NCBI GenBank assembly: GCA_030704615.1 | Contig: CM060732.1 | Location: 36,065,053-36,129,052, forward strand | DNA: 64,000 nt | Reading direction: 5' to 3' | From: Takakia lepidozioides | Lineage: Eukaryota; Streptophyta; Takakiopsida; Takakiales; Takakiaceae | Part shown: positions 1 to 11,400 of the stretch, in pieces | How the letters are laid out: the number at the start of each line of letters is the position of its first letter | How positions within the stretch are numbered: the first letter of the stretch is position 1 | Translations under genes and position numbers: made by a program | The notes under the pieces: generated by a model | What the model was told of the DNA's origin: nothing | The model's input: only the letters and a program-made list of their open reading frames with translations | Database searches by the model: none

Positions 1-309
1 CTCCGGCACGAGCACTGATATGTCGGCGTGTTGAAAATTAATCTTTATAGTTCAGAAGTGTCTGTAAAGCAATATTCGAAAGAACAACCAAAAAGTCGCT
101 CAGTAATTTGTGAACAGGAAATTTGCAGATACTCGCAGTTCGTGTTGCTGCTAAAAAGTCTGAGACTTGTTCATTTATATTTCCTACTCCTGAAGATTAT
201 GTAAAAGTCTTGAGAAGATAGTGGAGTCCCAGTTGAAGCATAGAATGCTTCTTTTGATCATCATTCTCTCAGACTCCTAGTTGTAACAGTTGGAGCAGGG
301 CACAGCCAG

Positions 310-447
310 GAAACATGGTTACATTGCCCAACAAATTCTCTGGGTGTTGATGACGTCCCATTTGTTTGTAATGCATGTGCAAGCCTGGGAGCTGTGGAGA
401 AGGGCAAAGAGGTCCATGGTGACTCTACGCCAATACCTTTACCCTAG
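310..447 (+). pseudogene. PPR-repeat protein relic
   Basis: One open frame reads NACASLGAVEKGKEVHG, the typical core of a plant pentatricopeptide repeat of the PLS class (consensus of the type LxACaslgaxexGkxvH). It ends at a TAG at 445-447. Upstream the frame continues for a short distance but loses PPR similarity, and no other PPR units are visible. Intact PPR proteins have many units and bind organellar RNA, so this is a small relic or an isolated exon piece. It could be chance similarity, but the 17-residue match is close. Confidence 0.4.
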
Positions 448-490
448 TGATATCAGAAAACCATGATACTAGTCCAACACTGGTTCTAAC

Positions 491-737
491 CAGTGTTGGG
501 AGGTTCTTTGATCCAGCGACCAACCCCCGGAGGTTTTGAAATAACCAGCCTGCCAAACACCCGCCAGTTATTTGATGAAAACCGCCGGTTCTTTGAGGTT
601 CTTACAATTAACCGGAACCGGTGGTTCTTTCCATAAAAAAGATCTGAAAAACTGGAACCGGATGTTCTTTGATCGTAGGATTTTGTAAAAACCGGAACCG
701 GAGGTTATGAAAGAAATCAAATAACCGCCCAACACTG
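491..737. mobile_element. Small hAT-like MITE
   Basis: The segment starts CAGTGTTGGGaGGTTcTTTGA and ends with the near-perfect inverse, TCAAATAACCGCCCAACACTG. This gives inverted ends of about 20 bp around a 247-bp element with no coding capacity. CAGTGTTGGG-type ends are common in hAT transposons. The eight flanking bases (gttctaac left, gttcttgt right) agree only at the first five positions, so the target duplication is degraded or misjudged. The interior holds several copies of an ACCGGAACCGG-like palindromic motif. Confidence 0.5.
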
Positions 738-979
738 GTTCTTGTATCAGTGTTTTTCTTTCGGGCGGAAAACCGCCAGATTTCAACCTGGAAACTCGGT
801 CAGCTACTTGTACAAAGGGATTATGGGGGGTAAAATCCGAGATTTTCGCCGAAAAGCACCGGGAGAAAAATTTCAGGAGCCTAATCTTGGCGACGTGGAC
901 CAATGAAAACGTGACACCTGGAATATAGCCACTTTTCTAACTTTGTCACCTCGATATTCTCGCCAAATAGGCACTAGGT

Positions 980-1212
980 GTTTTTTTTTTTTTTTTTTAA
1001 AATTAAATTTTAAAAGGGGGAGCGACAGCTCGCAAATCAGGCCCCTTAGTTAGTGAGAGGAGAAAATAACCTCTTTCATTTATGTGCCATGAGGCGAATG
1101 AGTGGGACACCGCCCAGGAACCATACCACACCCGTCAGTAGCAGGATTTGACCCCAGAGTCATCTGGGTGGCACTCAGTGCACTTAACCATCTGAGCTAC
1201 TGACTGTTGGTG
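980..1212 (-). mobile_element. tRNA-derived SINE, copy 1
   Basis: On the minus strand the head reads GTCAGTAGCTCAGATGGTTA (A-box-like) followed by GGGGTCAAATCCTGC (B-box-like), about the spacing of a tRNA Pol III promoter. Next come a non-tRNA body and an A-rich tail, seen on the plus strand as a T run at about 981-998. The head and central body recur at 58748-58887, and the 3' body recurs at about 39300-39420. This is the most complete of the three copies. Confidence 0.65.
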
Positions 1213-2075
1213 TGGAATTCACAGGTAGCCCCGCCAGCGATTCAGCAAATATGAAGAAAAAAACATTGACTTGTGTGCATTTACATGTGTTGTGCTTTGT
1301 GGGTGGGGAAGAGAAATCAGCCAATTCTTTATTTCTAGTGTTCTCCCTTGTGATATACTCTTTCTTAATGGAATATGCTGCACCTAGACCTAGGCAGGCT
1401 CAACCATTGCACAGTCCTTTCTGCCAATGACTCACCTCACCGGCTGCCTGCAGGTGGCAAACCACGTGGCATTTAAGAATCATGGTACCGTCATGTGGCG
1501 AAATGTGATTAGCTTAATAACGGACGCAGCGCGCGGGGTTCGAACTGGAGCCTTCTGCGGTAACAAGCTGTTAAGCAGCGACTCTATATAGCGGTGGGAG
1601 AAAATACTTATAGGGAGGAGGCGGGGGAGAGTGAGGAAGCTTTGGGAGGTCGGCCATGGGGTACCCGACCATCGTCTTCTCCGTGCTCCTAAAGCTCATT
1701 CGCCGACGAAGGCGCAAAGCCAAGAAGCAGCGTGCTGCAGCCTCCGCGCAACAGATACCTGTTGCTGCCGCTCCCCCGAGAGACGCCTATGCTCGTCACG
1801 CCGCGTCGAGTTCTGGTTATTATTAGCTCTCGTCGTCTCCTGGAACAGATTTTACTCTTTTAGGCGAGCAGGCGACGAGCAGGCAGTGTTTTAGTTCTTT
1901 TTGAATTTTTGTTCCTCGAGTACGTCATTGAAGGCAGGAGAGTCACACGACGGATTGCCAATTTCTTGGACTCGCAACATTGAAGGTGGAGGTATCAGTT
2001 GACTTCGAGTTTGAAAGTCAGAATTACTCCTAGTGTATTTCACACATTATTGCGTTTTCTGGTACATATTCGGCT
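1213..2075. other. Gene-free stretch and presumed promoter/5' UTR of the penta-EF-hand gene
   Basis: No coding exon is supported. The stretch directly precedes the ATG of the EF-hand gene, so it should hold that gene's promoter and leader. A TATATA sequence occurs near 1585, but nothing shows that it is a TATA box. Confidence 0.4.
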
Positions 2076-4316
2076 ATGGACTCGCAGGGGTATGCATCCG
2101 CTCCTCCTTACCAGAGCTGGCAGAAATCGCCAGCTCCAAGCTCCGTCCCACCTCCTTTTTCCTCGGGGCAAAGCGTCTATTCTCCTTACGGGCAACAGCC
2201 GAGTCAGCCTCAAGCAGGCCCTTATGGCACACCATCACCTTCGCCATATGTACAGCCAACGCCGCCGTGGAGTCAACAATCGCCTTACACAGCAGACCAG
2301 CCACCTCCCGCGCAGTCATATCCGTATTGGCAGGGATCGTATGCGCAGGGCAGAGCACAGTTTCCGCCGGGGACAGATCCGGAAGCTGTCAGGGTTTTCC
2401 AGTTGGCGGACCGAGATGGAAATGGGCTAGTTGATGAGATTGAATTGCAGCGTGTTCTATCAGGCTTTGGAAGAACTCCCTTGAGCCTTCGCACCGTGCG
2501 CCTCATGCTGCATCTCTATGCAGAGAGCGTGTCCACGAAAATTGGTATGTCTGTGTTTTTGTGGTTGCGCAGTTCGAGTCTGATTTCCTGCATCCAAGTC
2601 ATCTTTTGTGGCTTCAATTGGTGTTTGGGTGTGTGATGTGGTAATATATCACCTGCAGTGATGACTCCTTCACGTCTGAACGCACGCAGCTGGTAATTAC
2701 TGTCTGCAGCATCGAATTATGGAGTTGATGTTCATTCATGTGAAGCAGCAGCACATTTCTGTCAGTAAGCTGCTAGATGCCTGGATATATCAGACACAAA
2801 ACCTCAATTGCAGATAGTGAAACTGAACCAATTAGTTATATAATGTCTTCACTTCATCTGTGAGACATTGCTCTGTCTCTTCTATTCTGATAGCTTTTCA
2901 ATTTCAGCGTGCCCCATGGCATAAGAGTAATGTCCATGTTTTGGTTCCTCTGAACTGCAGGACCATCAGGGTTTGTGAATTTATGGAAGGCTCTCAAGGA
3001 TTGGAAGGTCGGTTCTTCTCTGATATCTCTTTTGTTCTTAGCCAATATTTGTCTCAATGTTGCATATACATTTTGTGCTAGTGTTATTTCCGGTTTTTAA
3101 GTTTTTGCCTGCATTATCGTCTTCGTTACGTGTTGATGTCTAAATTTGGTTTGAGTTTCTTTGGAGACTTGGGCATCCTTTTCTGGTGGTCGAACATGTC
3201 CCCCGAAACTTGGAAATGGGCTTTTTAGCTTGAAGCACTGCTTTGCATGTTGGCTGCCCCGGGGAGTTGACAAACTTATGCCGTATAGTAGTTTGGGATT
3301 TTTTGTTTATGGATTCTCATGGGTATGGTTCTGTCACATAACTTAGTTTCACTCCACGAGGAATATGTTGCCCACAGAGGTGGATGGTTTCTTAGAAGGC
3401 TCATGTTATTGTTTGGGGTTGCAGGTAGTGTTTGAGAGGTTTGACCGGGATCGTAGTGGGACAATTGATATTCAAGAGTTACGAGAGGCACTCCTTAGCC
3501 TTGGCTTTGCTATACCTCCAGCTGTGCTTCAGCTGCTTGTGTCCAAATATGACAACACTGGCCGGGGCAGGGATATTGACTATGATAACTTCATTGAGTA
3601 TGTCAAAATCCCCTTTTCCTTTCTTAATGTGGGCATTGAATGCAGTCTGACATATTCTCTCTTGAAACTATTGTTGACTGTCTACCACGATAATTTTGTC
3701 AAAATTAAACTTCAACTTTTCTGGAATTACAATTGCAGTAGGGAGGAGTTGATACAATGGGGTACTGTCTGTCTCCTTCTGTACCTTGCTAATACTGGGG
3801 GGTGGTGTCCTTATGTGCAGGTGTGGGCTCATTGTGAAGGTAATGCTCATTGCTCACAGTCTTAGGCATAATTCTTAAGTACCATGTTATCTTAATTGAA
3901 GTACCTATAGATATAAGTGTCTTTCTGAAGCTGTTATGTCAAAAATTCGGAGAGTGCTGATACAGCATGATGTGCCTTTTAGTCTAGACTTCACCTCACT
4001 TCTATCCAAAGGGGATGAATGGTAATAACCTGTACGGCACTCAGAAAGAGGCATATGAGATGTTAGACTTTATGCTTGCCTTTGCAATGAGGTTTTCATC
4101 TCAAAATGGTCTTTTGGACTAAGTTAATTGTGGGGCTCCTGGTTTGCAAATTTGCATGCTATGAAGTGACAAATTGGCTAAATTTGAGTTTCACTGCTAT
4201 TGATTGTGCAGGGATTGACAGAGAAGTTCAAGGAGAAAGATGTACAGTACACAGGGACAGCTTTACTTAGTTATGAATCTTTTATGCTTATGGTTTTGCC
4301 CTTCATTGTGGCCTGA
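2076..4316 (+). CDS. Penta-EF-hand calcium-binding protein (plant CML49/50 or ALG-2-like)
   Basis: Five exons, 2076-2544, 2961-3007, 3425-3597, 3821-3839 and 4212-4316, join in frame with GT/AG sites into about 270 residues. Residues 1-100 are rich in Pro, Gln, Tyr and Ser, as in ALG-2/sorcin and plant CML49/50 proteins. The C-terminal half carries the EF-hands: loop 1 is DRDGNGLVDEIE and the third is DRDRSGTIDIQE, both with canonical ligands, while the later loops are degenerate, as is usual in this family. The segment PPAVLQLLVSKYDNTGRGR is strongly family-like, and the end GLTEKFKEKD to LPFIVA matches the expected C-terminus. Such proteins bind Ca2+, dimerise through the last EF-hand and attach to membranes or partners in a Ca2+-dependent way. 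Exon 4 is a 19-nt micro-exon; without it the frame does not join correctly. The start is the first in-frame ATG giving the Pro-rich leader. Confidence 0.88.
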
Positions 4317-4990
4317 CAAGCTGTGGGGTGGTTTTTCCCCTTCAATATCACTTGACACGGGGTGTGTACATAAGGCTATACACTTTTAAATATTTCTCAA
4401 TTGAAAAATCAGTTACACAGTACAGGGGGGATTTTGACTCCGGCCACTACAGAATTCCGCACACCTGAGCTTTCGGAAACACATGTGGGGACGAAATATG
4501 GATGATAGTTTCATCTTATGTAACATGAATATTACAGGTGAAGAGTCTAACCCTTCCTTGGGAGTATGGAGTTATTCAAAATAACTCATGCGGACATACT
4601 ATGTAGCCAATGTAGTTGATGCAATCTTATGTATGAGATGAGTGTATTGTTGGAGGAAACCAGCTACAAAGGATGCCCACTGTTGGGTTGCTGGAGCTGA
4701 AAATAACCACCTTGTATCGGACTTGTTTTTATAAAGGGAAATACCTCAAATGGGGTTGTGCAATTGTGTAATACTCTCTATCTATCTTTATATCATACTC
4801 TTTTTTCTTAGGAAACATGTGAAAGTAGCCAAATAACAACTCACGATTTCTGCTGCGATAAAATTATTTTCCATTAGATCTATAGTAGGCTAGAGTACTA
4901 AGAACCTTCCATCAATTGGTGAAAGCTGGTTAGATTTTGTACGTGTTGTGCCCAACGTGTCCTTTTGTTGAGTTATTTGGTTTTGGATAT
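4317..4990. other. 3' flank of the EF-hand gene; no gene seen
   Basis: This is presumed 3' UTR plus spacer. No exon, RNA gene or clear repeat was recognised before the U6 promoter elements. Confidence 0.4.
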
Positions 4991-5033
4991 ATCCCATATC
5001 GTTTGAGCGGAAGTATGAGACACGTATGTATAT
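4991..5033 (+). promoter_or_regulatory. U6-type Pol III promoter: USE and TATA box
   Basis: ATCCCATATCG at 4991-5001 differs at one position from the plant snRNA upstream sequence element RTCCCACATCG. A TATAT core lies at 5029-5033, about 27 bp beyond the USE and about 26 bp before the U6-like RNA. This spacing is what plant Pol III snRNA genes use; Pol II snRNA genes have roughly one helical turn more. The promoter argues that the RNA gene is, or recently was, transcribed rather than being a retro-copy. Confidence 0.65.
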
Positions 5034-5054
5034 CCAAACATCACGGTTGCGTAT

Positions 5055-5159
5055 GTCTCTTCGGAGACAGTTGATAAAATTGGAACGATACATAGAAGAT
5101 TAGCATGGCCCCTGCCCAAGGTTGACACGCACAAATCGAGAAATGGTCCAAATTCTTTT
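5055..5159 (+). ncRNA. U6: U6 spliceosomal snRNA gene (variant)
   Basis: The segment reads as U6 from its 5' hairpin (GTCTC-TTCG-GAGAC) through ATAAAATTGGAACGATACA, AGAAGATTAGCATGGCCCCT and GACACGCACAAATCGAGAAA to TGGTCCAAATT. A TTTT at 5156-5159 serves as Pol III terminator. U6 is the catalytic core RNA of the spliceosome. Relative to the usual plant sequence, the 5' stem has a paired change (stem kept), which argues for selection. However, the near-invariant ACAGAGA box, which pairs with the 5' splice site, reads ACATAGA, and there are changes in the internal stem-loop region (CCCAAGGTTGA). The AGC triad is present. It may be a diverged functional copy or a young pseudogene with its promoter intact. 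Confidence 0.85.
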
Positions 5160-8100
5160 GACGATTCCATTGGGCGCTCTTCTCGGTCTTTGCATTCACA
5201 ATTTTGCAGGGAAGCGAAGATGCAACACTCGAGAGGTTTTAGTTGCGAGATCGTGTTGCCTCAAAATTTCACACTGGACAACACTTCAAGCGAATCTACT
5301 TGACGGTGTGAGAGTTGGAATCTCCACCGTAGTTGGTGGCTTATAAAATCGAGCAGTAGACAAGTTTTGAGATTGTACTAGCTATCCAAAAAAGTTCATC
5401 AAGGGTTAAGGAAGAGATCAGACAATAGGAAACACAGACTACGATCTTTAAATCACCTCATAATTCTACAAATAAGCAGCCTGGATGGAGAAGAACGTAA
5501 AATTTTTGGTTTGCTGAACGGTTGCAAAATCGGGATACCTACTCGATGGAGCAGGTCAGAGATTGTCAATCACAGGCTCACTCAATTGGATGCCCAAATT
5601 TGCAATTGGATTCAACTGAAAAGAAGAAAAATGTTATAAGAAAATGAATCACTTCAGTACGTTACTGGTTGCTACATTCCTACACCGGATGGCATGATTC
5701 GCACAAAATTTCGGAGGTTATCACCGACGTGTGAAAGGGAGGGTTCAGACTAGGAGGTGCTTGTATCTAATCACGGTTTGTTTTGGTTGACAAGCTGGAG
5801 GATGGAGCAGACAATTAGCTTGTCACCCTGTAACTCAATGCTTGTCAATCTCACAGCCATATTTGCAGTGATGAGCCTTTTGACAATCTCATGCTGAATG
5901 CCCTACAGTGTTTGTCCCTTGACGAGCTCAGGGGGGAGTAAGTTCCAATGGACTGAAGAGACTTTCCCCTACCTGATTTACTGCCAATAGCATTGTCTTT
6001 CAAATTTGGCAGTTTATCTCAAGTGTGCTAAGCTTGGTAGAGCAGGGCGTACATAAAGTCAGAGGGCATTCTGCGGACTGGCCAAAATCTCCAGGCTTTC
6101 TTGCCTGCCCTTGCCAGTCTCGCTCTTCTTTTCCCCTTGTAAGTATAAGATGTATAACTATCCTCATTTTCTTATTGGGTTGTGTCCATGGTTATCTCCA
6201 GGCCTGTCCGTCTTCCTCTCAATAGCTACAATCTTTGTCTTGCCAACTGAAGAGCTGTGGTTCCTCTCCCTGATCCCACGTGCTTGATATCCACAGTTCG
6301 TTAACTTCGGTGAAGGAGAGTTAATCACAGCCTACGTATGCCTGCCATGATCCGCTTCAACCCCTCTTCCACCTTGCAGGAGTGCCCACATGTGATGTCC
6401 TGAGCCTCGCTCTGTGTGATGTGTTCTAAGGCTTCTTTGATATTGTGGGGCGTATTCACTCGTCTGCTGGGAGTTCAGTCAAAAATTTCACGTAGGAAAC
6501 GAGTGGTGCCACAGGAGCTATACTCGTCCTCCGTGCATAATTTGAATTGCACAATCCGAGATCTCCTTGTCTCTCTCTTCGAGACAATATAATCATCACT
6601 TCTGAATAGACCATCCCGGGAACTTGTCATTACCACAAGTACACCCCCAGTACAACAAATTACCTAGAGAGAGCAACAGCTGTAATCTGCATGAAAGCAT
6701 CTGATTCCTGAAGACGGGAGTAACTATGTACGTCGTCTCTGAAATAGAACTGCTAGAGGTGAAATCGACAAGACCACTCTGACTCCCTTGTGGAAAGCTG
6801 CACGAGTGATTGTGATGATCGAGTAGTAACGCGGATGAATGAACACCGAGCCCTCTATGGATATTGTATGCCACTTGGCCCAATCAACTCGCAGGTTTCC
6901 GCTTCGATAGGAAACGAGTGCGAAGACGTGGTGGCAGATGAAGGTGTGGCCATGGCAGGTGTACTTGGGATGAACACGGTGAATTCAGGGTGGATCTCGG
7001 GCAGTTGGGTCGCACCCAGTCACAGAGGAAATGTGGAGAATCTTCATGGATCCGTTCATTTCAATCCTCATCTGCAAACAAGCCATCGCTGCAGTTGTAG
7101 ATGGAAGAATCGATTAGATAAAAATGGTGGATTTGACAAGCTGGCTCGAGCTTCGGCCGTGTACAGGAGGTGAGATAGTCCTACCGACGGTCTTGTCCTT
7201 CTTGTCCAAATCACTGCAAGTGTTCGTGTATTTGTGTGTCGAATGCAATCAATAATGTGGGCTCTTCTGTGTGGTATACGACAAATTTGCTCCATTGTCA
7301 GCTCCATTTAAACTTCTACACGCTTTCACGGGGATTTAAATCAGTCACTTGGGCCCATTGGGTAGGTTGTAGTTTTCAATCCCTCCTAATTGTGTAGTAG
7401 TCCTTCGCGCAATAAAGTGAAGGTGGAGGCAGTTCATAGAGATTTGCGATAACTCGGGTTATCAGAGAAGCCACGTCCAATCGGGCTGGTTGCAATTAGC
7501 GCCTGCGTTAGAGAGAGGGATAAGCATTTATAAAACATTGGAAGCGCTGCCCCCTCCTTGATTGTTGCGGCCTTGGGTTCCCCGGTGATTAGTTTGTTTC
7601 CTCCTGCCAATAGTCTCAGTTTACTCAATAAAATGCAGCGAGTGAAAGAGTTCATGTTGGTGAGATTGAACCATTGAATAGTGTAGTTTAATCTTGGAGC
7701 TGGATAAATTGGGTGGGCAAGCCAGAATTTCTTCTGCTGGAATTGGCTAACATGTAGGTTGAATTGGGCTGTTGCAATGTTGTCGCCATGGGGGACAGGC
7801 TTGCTGTATGGAGAAGAGATTGGTGGTGGAGCAAAGCTATCCTGCATTCATGGATACAGGTAGGTAATTAAGCTTGCATTTCCAAAGATAAGCTGTTTGA
7901 ATGAAGTTCCAAAAGATCGTGTCGTATTCAATGAATTAACAAGAGACTGCAGGTCTTCAAGTATAACCGCAAGTGACCTTTCCATTGTATATGGATGAGT
8001 AACTGACAGTTCCAGATGAGGGATTTTCACAATAAGAGACTTCCGGGAGTGAGACATATTTATGTCAATGTTCCAGACTTCAAGTTCATTGAAGCATCTT

Positions 8101-8494
8101 ATGCATCACATACATACTCAAATGGTTTGATGGAAGAGCTGTAATAGACTGATTCAATTGGACCTTACATTGGAAGGATGCACATTGCCCAAAAAGTACC
8201 TGTCACAATCTGGGAAGTTTCCATAAATTCAAGAGCATTCAAATTTTTCTAAACACCTCTTCAAACAGGATCGCAACAAGAGGGGGGTTCACCCTGCTAA
8301 AAACCACACAAACACCTTGGGCAGCTTTCTCTCTTCATTTTCCCATGGTCTAGTACCCCTGGTTTGCTACCCACGTGCTTGGTGATTCTGCACACACCCA
8401 ATAGAATTTAAGCAAAGTTGCACGATTGCTTTTCAGGTGGATTCAGTGTCTGATAAATACTCTACTGTTTAAGCAGGACAAGAAATGTGGGGAA
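5160..8494. other. Long gene-free stretch between U6 and the NCL gene
   Basis: No exon series, RNA gene or transposon end was recognised. Open frames of 70-137 codons occur on both strands (for example 6790-7173 plus and 7434-7847 minus), but none shows a domain, biased composition or plausible splice partners. The last few hundred bases presumably contain the NCL promoter and 5' UTR. Confidence 0.4.
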
Positions 8495-11400
8495 ATGCAA
8501 CTACTTCCACTTTCCACAGCGTGGGGCCTTGGCAGCCTTCTGCAGGGCAATCAAGAGCATCTCAGGGGAGGGACTACAGAGAGCCAGTCTGGATGTGCTA
8601 AGGACTTTGGAGACGAACCATCCATTGATGCTGTAGATCGCTTAAAACAGCAGCTTGGGCAAGGAGTAGAGATACTATCAGAGAGACAAAACGTGGCTAA
8701 GCAGCAGGCAATATGGGTTGGTAGGAACCCTCTGATTGTTGCCTTGCTCTCACTTGCCCTGTCTATGCATTTAGCATCCCCTGGTTTTGCTGTGGATGGT
8801 GTGCTGGCCAATGAAGTCCCTTCAGACAATCAAGCTCAGCTCCAGGGCACGAAACCTACCATGCAATCTTCTCAGGTTCTAATTCATGCGAGCGTTTCAG
8901 CTCCCACTCTGGCTTTTGTGACTGAACCGATCAAATGGGACCCTGGAGATTTCCTGATGCACACAGCATCCTCAGCAGGTTTCATGAACAGCTTCATTTC
9001 TACTCCAAATTCACAGGCAATCCTGTCCAGTGGTTTCAAAGGAGGCGAAATCTTTCAATTTGCAAATAGTGGCTGTGTATGTGAGGAGACATATGGGATC
9101 TTGCCATGCTCTGTCAGTGTGGGGGGTAACTTGTTCTTGATGGTGGTCTATGGTTTTCTGCTCCTCATTGCTGCCAAACTCATTTCTGACGGAAGTGAGC
9201 TTCTGCTTGAGGTTAGAGCCGTCACACTTTCCTATGGCAGTCTGCTGTTGGATCTCCAGGCACTGAAATCTAAGCGTTTTGTAGCTTTTTTAGTGAGTGA
9301 TTCTCTTCTTTTCAGCTTCTTGTTGAAGAGCGAGCCAGGTTATAGCATGCTGTGGAAAGAGCTGGGCTCTCAAACCTATAGTGCTGTGGTTTGAAGGTGA
9401 TGGATCCAGGGTTGCTGGGAGGGCTGCTCCTCCCCATCCTAGGAGCCTTTCCGGATTCCCTTTTGATCCTGGTGTCAGGCACTGGGGGCTCTGTCCAGCA
9501 GGTCAGCTGACCATCTTTGCCAATTTTCGTCTGCTCTCAGTTAGAAGCATGTGGATTGCAGGAGAGAGCACAAATGAGAGAGGAGAGGTGCCTTGACAGT
9601 GGGACTGACACAGCTGTAGGGGGAACCATTTTCACCTCTGCAGATCCTTGGCTTGATTGCTACTATGGGATATGGAGCTTTTGGTGGTGTGTATATAGAC
9701 AGAAAGGGTTCCTTAGAGTGGTGCGCACATGAGTATTGAAGAAGTTCAAGAATTATTGGTGAGGGAATTTGCGCCTGCAGGCGCAAGAGGAGGTGATGGT
9801 GGGGGTGGGAGTGCTGGCAGGGTCAAGTGTGATGCTGCTCACAGTTGCTTGGGCGGGCTCGCTGCTAGCAGGCCGCTGTGACTTGTCTGGTCCCTCTGGC
9901 ACTGCGTCCGACCTCACTCTCACTCAAGGCCTTGACCTGTTCGGGACAGGTGTCACTACTGATGAGCAGACCAGGTCCTTAAATCCTTCTCAGTTCTGGA
10001 CAACGAGAAAATGTGGAAGCCTGTACAGTTGTGAATAGAGATGGTTTTGCTGCATAGGCTGATTGTGGGATTTTTAAGTGATGTCGTACCATGGAGATAA
10101 CATCTGTGTCAGTAATTGCAGTGATGGTGTTCATCAGCCATTTTTCCCCTCCCCCCATAGTATTTCATGTGACTGAAACAAGTTCAGTCTTTGACTCGGT
10201 TTCTTGTTAAGGACATGGGGTGTCCAGAGTGGGGGCATGGATAATGATGGTATCAACACTCCCATTCATCTTTGCGCAACTACCCCTGCTGCCAGGCCAT
10301 TTTGCTGAGGGCTCTCAAGCTGCCCTTGCTGGCTGTCTTGTTGCCTCTCTCGGTCTACTGACCTACTGCACTTACCAAGTAATGACCACTTCCAAATGAA
10401 ACATTCACCCATGTTACAAAGTTTCTTTCTTTCTGTGTGCTGTTTTTTCTTTGTGTTGTGTTGTTCTAGTCGTTTCTAGCTATCTCTCTCTCTTTATCGT
10501 GCTTATCCTGTTACCACTTGGTGTGATCTCCTGTCTTTTTCCAATTGAATCTCTAAGCAGAGGTGTTTGTATCCTTGTGGCTCTGTTATCGGTCTCATTT
10601 CTTGCTTGTCTAATCACTGCAAAATTCCGGTTCATCTTGTGAGAGCAGGTGGCATCGCCGTGGTTACAGGAGAAGCTGATAGAAGAGGCACGGCTGCAAT
10701 TCTTTAGGTCCAGGGTGCTGCAACGTATCTCCTCCTTTTCGGCTAATACTATGCATCGCCCTAAGCTCCTCTTGCAGGTCATTCTTATCTTCCACCACTG
10801 CATGCCAGGAATCTCCAGTCCCATTTCACCATTCTTCTATTATACGAATGTCTTAAGCTTCTGTACTCACCAATATACACAAGACAGACAATGCCGGGTA
10901 GTCTGCTAGCAAAATGGGTCGAACAGTCTATGTACAACAAGACAAGCATGATCAGGAAGCTGTAGTTATAGTAGGACTGCAAAAAAATTGACCAAGACTC
11001 ATGTGTGGTGAGTACAGGGGAAAACACGGGGGCTGTCATCAGAGCTTATAAAGGACCTATTTGTAACTTTCGATAAGAACAAGGATGGTAAGATCGAGCA
11101 GGAGGAGCTGAGAGGTCTGATCATCAGCCTGGGCCTAGAAGAAGCTGGGTGGGTACTATCTACACCTCACCTGGTGTCCAGAGCTAGGCATGATAAATGC
11201 AGTTGGGCATGTCACTTGCACTTCTCAGCATTGCGAACAATTTGGCTGTCTCTACACCCTTATCAGCTGATCAACGGGTGAAAAACAAACATCTTTGTGG
11301 TATCCCCACCTGACCAATCAAAATCTCTACTGAAAATCATGGCATACAACCATGTGTCCAAATAGACTGTACAGTATGTATGTTTGTCTACATTGCGCAA

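Noticed and set aside
1520-1620. tRNA-like stretch with GGTTCGAACTGGAGC
   Set aside because: Only a B-box-like core is present; no cloverleaf with matching acceptor and D-arm could be formed on either strand.
6790-7173. 127-codon plus-strand open frame
   Set aside because: Starts at GTG, has no domain, no splice partners and overlaps an equally long minus-strand frame.
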